In this document: positions 60,671 to 64,000 of the stretch, one piece after another
How positions within the stretch are numbered: position 1 is the stretch's first letter
Layout of the letters: each line of letters opens with the position of its first letter
Source of the DNA: JAIBAJ01 sp965284645
GTDB taxonomy: Bacteria; Bacteroidota; Bacteroidia; JAIBAJ01
DNA: 64,000 nucleotides
Assembly: GCA_965284645.1 (NCBI GenBank)
Contig: OZ260106.1
Coordinates: 3,348,001 to 3,412,000 of the forward strand
Reading direction: 5' to 3'
The notes under the pieces: model-generated
What the model saw: only the letters and a program-made list of their open reading frames with translations
What the model was told of the DNA's origin: nothing
Database searches by the model: none
Position numbers and translations under genes: made by a program

Positions 60671-60806
60671 GGCGGGTCCCATTCGCCCTTAAGTTTTACC
60701 TAACAAAAAGTTTTACCCAGGCGAATGGTCGGGCTTTCGGCGGTAGTCCTCGGTCTGCTCCGTGCCTACGCATCCCTGTGGGCTACACTGCCTCTATCCC
60801 TACCCG
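60671..60806 (+). repeat. Family B structured repeat (B11)
   Basis: Stems: outer CGGGT/ACCCG; hairpin CCATTCGCC/GGCGAATGG; inner GGG/CCC; TAGTCC/GGGCTA; type II apical part. It follows TTATTT. It lies 38 bp after the Spy-like gene. Confidence 0.92.
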
Positions 60807-60891
60807 AACCTTACCAAACAGCAACAATCAACAACTATCCGACCAAACTTCCATTGGTTAAATTCAATAAAAAAGGTTGAATAAAGATACT

Positions 60892-60899
60892 TATATTTG
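60892..60899 (+). promoter_or_regulatory. -7 box of the next secreted protein gene
   Basis: TATATTTG is a perfect TAnnTTTG box 13 bp before the ATG. A TTG upstream lies only 12 bp away, so the -33 is uncertain. Confidence 0.5.
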
Positions 60900-60912
60900 A
60901 AAAAAATAAGAA

Positions 60913-61932
60913 ATGAAAAAACTTCTACTCCTTTCTATTTCCTGCCTTCTTTTTAGCCTAAACCTGCAAGCCCAAAGCAGCACCGGTGCGATTTACCCTT
61001 GCTCGGTACTTCCTAATCAATTTGCAAACAGTTGCTATCAAAACTGCTGGTTAGACACCCTGGATTTGGGAGGAGATACCAACATCATTACCTTGAATTC
61101 TTCCTGCAATCTTTGGCAAATTGGAGCAAACCAAAAACCAGGCTTCGGTACCCCAGGTGAAGATTTCGGAATCGCAACCGATTTGGATTCCGCTTATCCG
61201 GTCAATAGTTCTTGCTCCTTTTGGGTTAAAATCCCTGAAAACCCTTTGCAATGGGCTTCTTCCATTTTGCTTTTCGAACACCGGTATACAACCGATAGCC
61301 TCCATGACGGCGGAACCATCGAATACAGTTGCAACGGAACCGAATGGGCCAATGTAGTTGGTATTAACACGAACTCGCCAATTTTTAGGAATTTCCAAAA
61401 CTTTCCTTTGGTGCAAGACTATGGCGGGTATTTCGAACAAGGAAATATTCCCACCTTAGATGATTTAAACTATGCTTTTACGGGCGAAACTAATGGTTGG
61501 CAATGGAGCGGAGTTCATATGGTTTGGGCTGTACTCGTGAAGTCGAACCAAATTAGTGAAGTAGGATGCGATTTTAACAATACCGATTCGGTTCAATTCC
61601 GTTTTTCATTCCTTTCTGATTCTACCTTTGATAGTCAACCCGGATGGATGATTCGGAACATTGTAGTAGGTTCGGCAGATATTGGAGGAGGCCTATCGGA
61701 GGTGAATAATTCTAGCAGGTTAGTTTACCCTAATCCATGTTCCAATGTGTTAAGGATAAAGGATTGCCCCTCCCACTCCAATGTTTCAGTCTTTAACACA
61801 ATGGGCAAAAGGCAACTTAATGCAGCGTACTCGGAAAACGGTGTCGATATTTCATCCTTACCCAAAGGCCTCTATTGGTTGCAATTTGATACCAACCAAG
61901 GAGTAGAGGTAAGCAAATTCATTAAGGAATAA
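60913..61932 (+). CDS. T9SS-type secreted protein of unknown function
   Basis: The 339-residue protein has a signal peptide (LSISCLLFSLNLQAQ), a mature beta-rich domain with several Cys (NSCYQNCW, NSSCNLW, YSCNGTEW), and a likely C-terminal sorting domain (RLVYPNPCSNVLRIKDC to GLYWLQFDTN), ending VSKFIKE. The middle part has strands such as SCSFWVKIPENPLQW and FRFSFLSDSTFDSQPGWMI. That is like MAM/LamG-like or immune-inhibitor-type jelly-roll domains, but the family is uncertain. It is probably cell-surface. Confidence 0.75.
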   Translation: MKKLLLLSISCLLFSLNLQAQSSTGAIYPCSVLPNQFANSCYQNCWLDTLDLGGDTNIITLNSSCNLWQIGANQKPGFGTPGEDFGIATDLDSAYPVNSSCSFWVKIPENPLQWASSILLFEHRYTTDSLHDGGTIEYSCNGTEWANVVGINTNSPIFRNFQNFPLVQDYGGYFEQGNIPTLDDLNYAFTGETNGWQWSGVHMVWAVLVKSNQISEVGCDFNNTDSVQFRFSFLSDSTFDSQPGWMIRNIVVGSADIGGGLSEVNNSSRLVYPNPCSNVLRIKDCPSHSNVSVFNTMGKRQLNAAYSENGVDISSLPKGLYWLQFDTNQGVEVSKFIKE

Positions 61933-61990
61933 ATTTTCTTAAAACGAGGCCCAAGAAGCGGAAATGGGTTTTCTTTGTTTAACTACATTC

Positions 61991-63118
61991 ATGAAAACCC
62001 TCATCCTACTTATTTCATTCATTTTACCTATCTATTTACCTGCCCAACAGGTGATTACCACAACTTGGCAAAAACTGTTGACTTCAGAAAACCTGCCAAA
62101 GGGAATCAAATTACAAAAGGCCCAAAACAACCTTGATATAAGTTATTACCAAGGACGATATTATGTATCCATTCGAACAGCGCCTTCCCATTTTGCCTCA
62201 AAAAAGGTTGAACTATTTGTGATAAGTTCATCCGATTTCAAAAAATGGGAATTAGAATGTAAGATCAATATGGGTTGCGATATGCGTGAACCCCGTTTCG
62301 CCGTTTACCACGATACCTTGTTTTTCTATTTTTTCAAGGCTGGAGCTCATCCTTTGCGTTTTGAACCACATTCCTTATACGTAACTACCAAAACCAATCA
62401 AGAGGCCTTTACTACGCCCGAAACTTGTCAACTGAATGGCTTTGTTCCATGGCGTATCCGAGAAAGGAATGACACCTTGTATATGTCAGCCTATTATGGC
62501 ATTGGACTTTACTCCAACCAACACCAGGCCGATTTGCGCTTGTTTCGGTCCACCAATGGTAAAACTTGGATTCCAATTTCAACACAAACCCAGGTTAAGG
62601 TAGATCATGCGGAGGAAGGGGAGTTTATTTTTGACAACAAGGGGGATTTATGGAGTACCATTCGTCTCGAAAGTGTTGGTGGAATGTTGGCGCATGCCCA
62701 AGCCAATCAGTGGGATAAATGGGAAATAAAATCCTTGCCTGAGAAATACGATAGTGCCATTCTCTTCAAATGGAAAGATGATATTTATTTGGTTTCTCGC
62801 CGCAACTTGGATGGCAAGGTAGACCATTCTCCAATTTGGTTTGGAAAAAAGCTAAGAAGAGCTTACAATCTTCTTCGTTATTCACTTACAGAAAAGAAAA
62901 CAGCCTTATTCAAGCTTAATAAAGAAACACGTACACTAGAACACCTCATCGATTTCCCCTCAACGGGAGACAATGCCTTCCCTGGGATAGTATCGGACGG
63001 AAAGGACGGATTTTATTTGCTAAACTATTCAAGTGATATCCATGGAAGGGCCAAAAACTGGATTACTGGGCAATTGGGCTCCACATACGTGTATTGGACA
63101 CATATTCATATAAAGTAA
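61991..63118 (+). CDS. Secreted beta-propeller protein, sialidase-like
   Basis: I start at 61991 (MKTLILLISFILPIYLPAQQ), a clear signal peptide; the open frame extends upstream to 61964 but with a poorer signal. The mature protein (about 355 residues) has repeated strand pairs (LFVISSSDFKKWELECKI, LRLFRSTNGKTWIPIS, YLVSRRNLDGKVDH) that fit a five- or six-bladed propeller like exo-sialidases and glycosidases. Catalytic residues cannot be assigned. No T9SS domain is present. The gene ends in a bidirectional terminator shared with secG. Confidence 0.7.
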   Translation: MKTLILLISFILPIYLPAQQVITTTWQKLLTSENLPKGIKLQKAQNNLDISYYQGRYYVSIRTAPSHFASKKVELFVISSSDFKKWELECKINMGCDMREPRFAVYHDTLFFYFFKAGAHPLRFEPHSLYVTTKTNQEAFTTPETCQLNGFVPWRIRERNDTLYMSAYYGIGLYSNQHQADLRLFRSTNGKTWIPISTQTQVKVDHAEEGEFIFDNKGDLWSTIRLESVGGMLAHAQANQWDKWEIKSLPEKYDSAILFKWKDDIYLVSRRNLDGKVDHSPIWFGKKLRRAYNLLRYSLTEKKTALFKLNKETRTLEHLIDFPSTGDNAFPGIVSDGKDGFYLLNYSSDIHGRAKNWITGQLGSTYVYWTHIHIK

Positions 63119-63150
63119 AAAAGCCCTTGGTGTTGGACCAAGAGCTTTTC
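63117..63150. terminator. Bidirectional terminator
   Basis: AAAAGCCCTTGGT and ACCAAGAGCTTTT form a hairpin (one mismatch) with A-run on one side and T-run on the other, between the convergent propeller gene and secG. Confidence 0.85.
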
Positions 63151-63165
63151 CTTAAAAAGAGTTAC

Positions 63166-63531
63166 TTATTTTGCAGGTTGTTGTGCAGGTTGTTGCGCAG
63201 GTTGAGGCTGAGCACTAGGAGCTGCTGGAGAAGCTGGGGCCGCTTGAACTGGAGCGTCGCCATTATCCATCATTTGTTTTACCTCTGATTCTTTTACTTC
63301 AGCTTTTCCGCCTGAATTAACAATATTGGCAGCAATACTCAAAACGATGATTGCCACAGCAAGTCCCCAAGTCAATTTTTCCAAGAAGTCAGCCGTTTGG
63401 CGAGCACCAAGAATTTGATTACTAGGGGTAAAATTGGATGCAAGTCCTCCACCTTTTGAGTTTTGAACCAATACAACCAGAATTAACAATATGGCGGCAA
63501 TTAAAATAAGGGCAAGTAGGAAGAAAAACAT
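63166..63531 (-). CDS. secG: Preprotein translocase subunit SecG
   Basis: The 121-residue protein has two membrane helices (FFLLALILIAAILLILVVLV and LTWGLAVAIIVLSIAANIV) separated by the conserved SKGGGLASNF loop, as in SecG. It helps SecYE translocate proteins. The C-terminal tail is Ala/Pro/Gln-rich, with AQQPAQQPAK at the end, a short tandem repeat. It starts 2 bp after the partial TPR gene and ends near the bidirectional terminator. Confidence 0.92.
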   Translation of the reverse strand: MFFFLLALILIAAILLILVVLVQNSKGGGLASNFTPSNQILGARQTADFLEKLTWGLAVAIIVLSIAANIVNSGGKAEVKESEVKQMMDNGDAPVQAAPASPAAPSAQPQPAQQPAQQPAK

Positions 63532-63533
63532 GG

Positions 63534-64000
63534 CTAATCTTTTAGGCGTTCTTTTAGTTTAGAAATTCGGGCTGCGAAGTAAGTAAATTTTTCGGGATGT
63601 TTTACAGTTAATTTTTCATAAGCTCGAATTGCTCGTTCAAAATGCCCTTGTTGTTCATAAATTTGGGCCAAAGTTTCTGTTACCAAGCCTTCTGGCAGGC
63701 TTAAACTTTTTTTTGCGGCCTCTTGTGGTTTGAAAAAATCGGCTTGTTTGGGTTTTGAAATACGTGGCTGTTCTGTAATAAACTTCTCAATTATTCCTGT
63801 TTTTGGCAGATTCTCTGTTTTTTCAGGCTGAATTTCCATTCGGACCTTTGAATGTTTAAGCCAATCCGAAAAACTCATTTTCTCCTTTTTAACTTCTTTG
63901 ATTGTTTCTTTCTCCTCTTTAGGTAAAATCTCCGGAAGTTTTAATAATTCTGCGGTATAGTCAAATTGAAGCAATGGTTCGAATGGAATAGGTTCCCAAT
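63534..64000 (-). CDS. TPR-containing protein, C-terminal part (runs off the window)
   Basis: The frame is open to the window edge; the TTG at 63974 is not needed as a start, since residues WEPIPFEPLLQFDY continue across it. The end of the protein has a TPR-like unit (VTETLAQIYEQQGHFERAIR, AYEKLTVKHPEKFTYFAARI) after a Lys/Glu-rich stretch. It is probably a Bacteroidota protein found next to secG. Its function is unknown. Confidence 0.75.
   Translation of the reverse strand, partial: WEPIPFEPLLQFDYTAELLKLPEILPKEEKETIKEVKKEKMSFSDWLKHSKVRMEIQPEKTENLPKTGIIEKFITEQPRISKPKQADFFKPQEAAKKSLSLPEGLVTETLAQIYEQQGHFERAIRAYEKLTVKHPEKFTYFAARISKLKERLKD

Overview
The window is a stretch of a Bacteroidota chromosome. 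Signs of this are two proteins with recognisable C-terminal type IX secretion (T9SS) sorting domains and a third likely one, -7 promoter boxes of the TAnnTTTG type (often TAnnTTCG), start codons without Shine-Dalgarno sequences, a futalosine-pathway MqnA, a long SecA with a C-terminal zinc motif, and PadR-PspC and ECF sigma/anti-sigma modules typical of the phylum. The genes point to an aerobic heterotroph: 2-oxoglutarate dehydrogenase E1/E2, the phenylacetyl-CoA epoxidase genes paaABCD, a biotin-dependent acyl-CoA carboxylase subunit, and a cyanophycin synthetase. No rRNA, tRNA, CRISPR array, transposase or integrase was seen.

Layout. 1-6.3 kb: partial MFS exporter, polysaccharide-deacetylase-like protein, DUF2279 protein and secreted endonuclease/phosphatase, DUF3267-like metalloprotease, beta-barrel protein. 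6.3-9.2 kb: gene-poor, with repeats and a two-gene cassette of unknown function bounded by inverted repeats. 9.2-13 kb: carboxylase, BamA/TamA-like protein and pyrophosphatase on the minus strand. 13.4-17.6 kb: sucAB with a strong terminator. 17.7-28.7 kb: sterol-desaturase family protein, large hybrid histidine kinase, then the run secA-serS-mqnA-PhnA-like. 29-31.5 kb: paaABCD without paaE. 31.9-37.4 kb: TPR histidine kinase and NarL-type regulator, then two secreted proteins. 38-44.5 kb: glycosyltransferase, dnaK, cphA. 44.5-52.6 kb: lipoprotein, EVE protein, small membrane and secreted proteins, PadR/PspC pair, two-component-propeller T9SS protein, HEAT protein. 52.7-54.6 kb: gcvT-comB. 54.9-63.1 kb: secreted proteins, a repeat cluster with a DUF3800 gene remnant, PAP2 phosphatase, Rieske-like lipoprotein, sigma factor operon, secreted proteins. 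63.1 kb to end: secG and a partial TPR gene.

The most striking content is not protein-coding. Two dispersed repeat families fill many intergenic gaps. Family B (about 140 bp, 11 copies, both orientations, none inside a supported gene) folds into a multi-stem structure whose stems vary together from copy to copy (CGGGT/ACCCG, CGGGC/GCCCG, CAGGC/GCCTG; GGG/CCC, ACG/CGT, AGG/CCT; AAGTCC/GGGCTT, AAATCC/GGGTTT, TAATCC/GGGTTA, TAGTCC/GGGCTA). This is strong internal evidence for selection on a folded nucleic acid. Family A (about 150 bp, 9 copies or fragments) has terminal inverted repeats and several nested hairpins, like a MITE, and four copies lie 41-64 bp from a family B copy. Both families could be mobile structured elements or regulatory RNAs. 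No protein in this window is an obvious partner.
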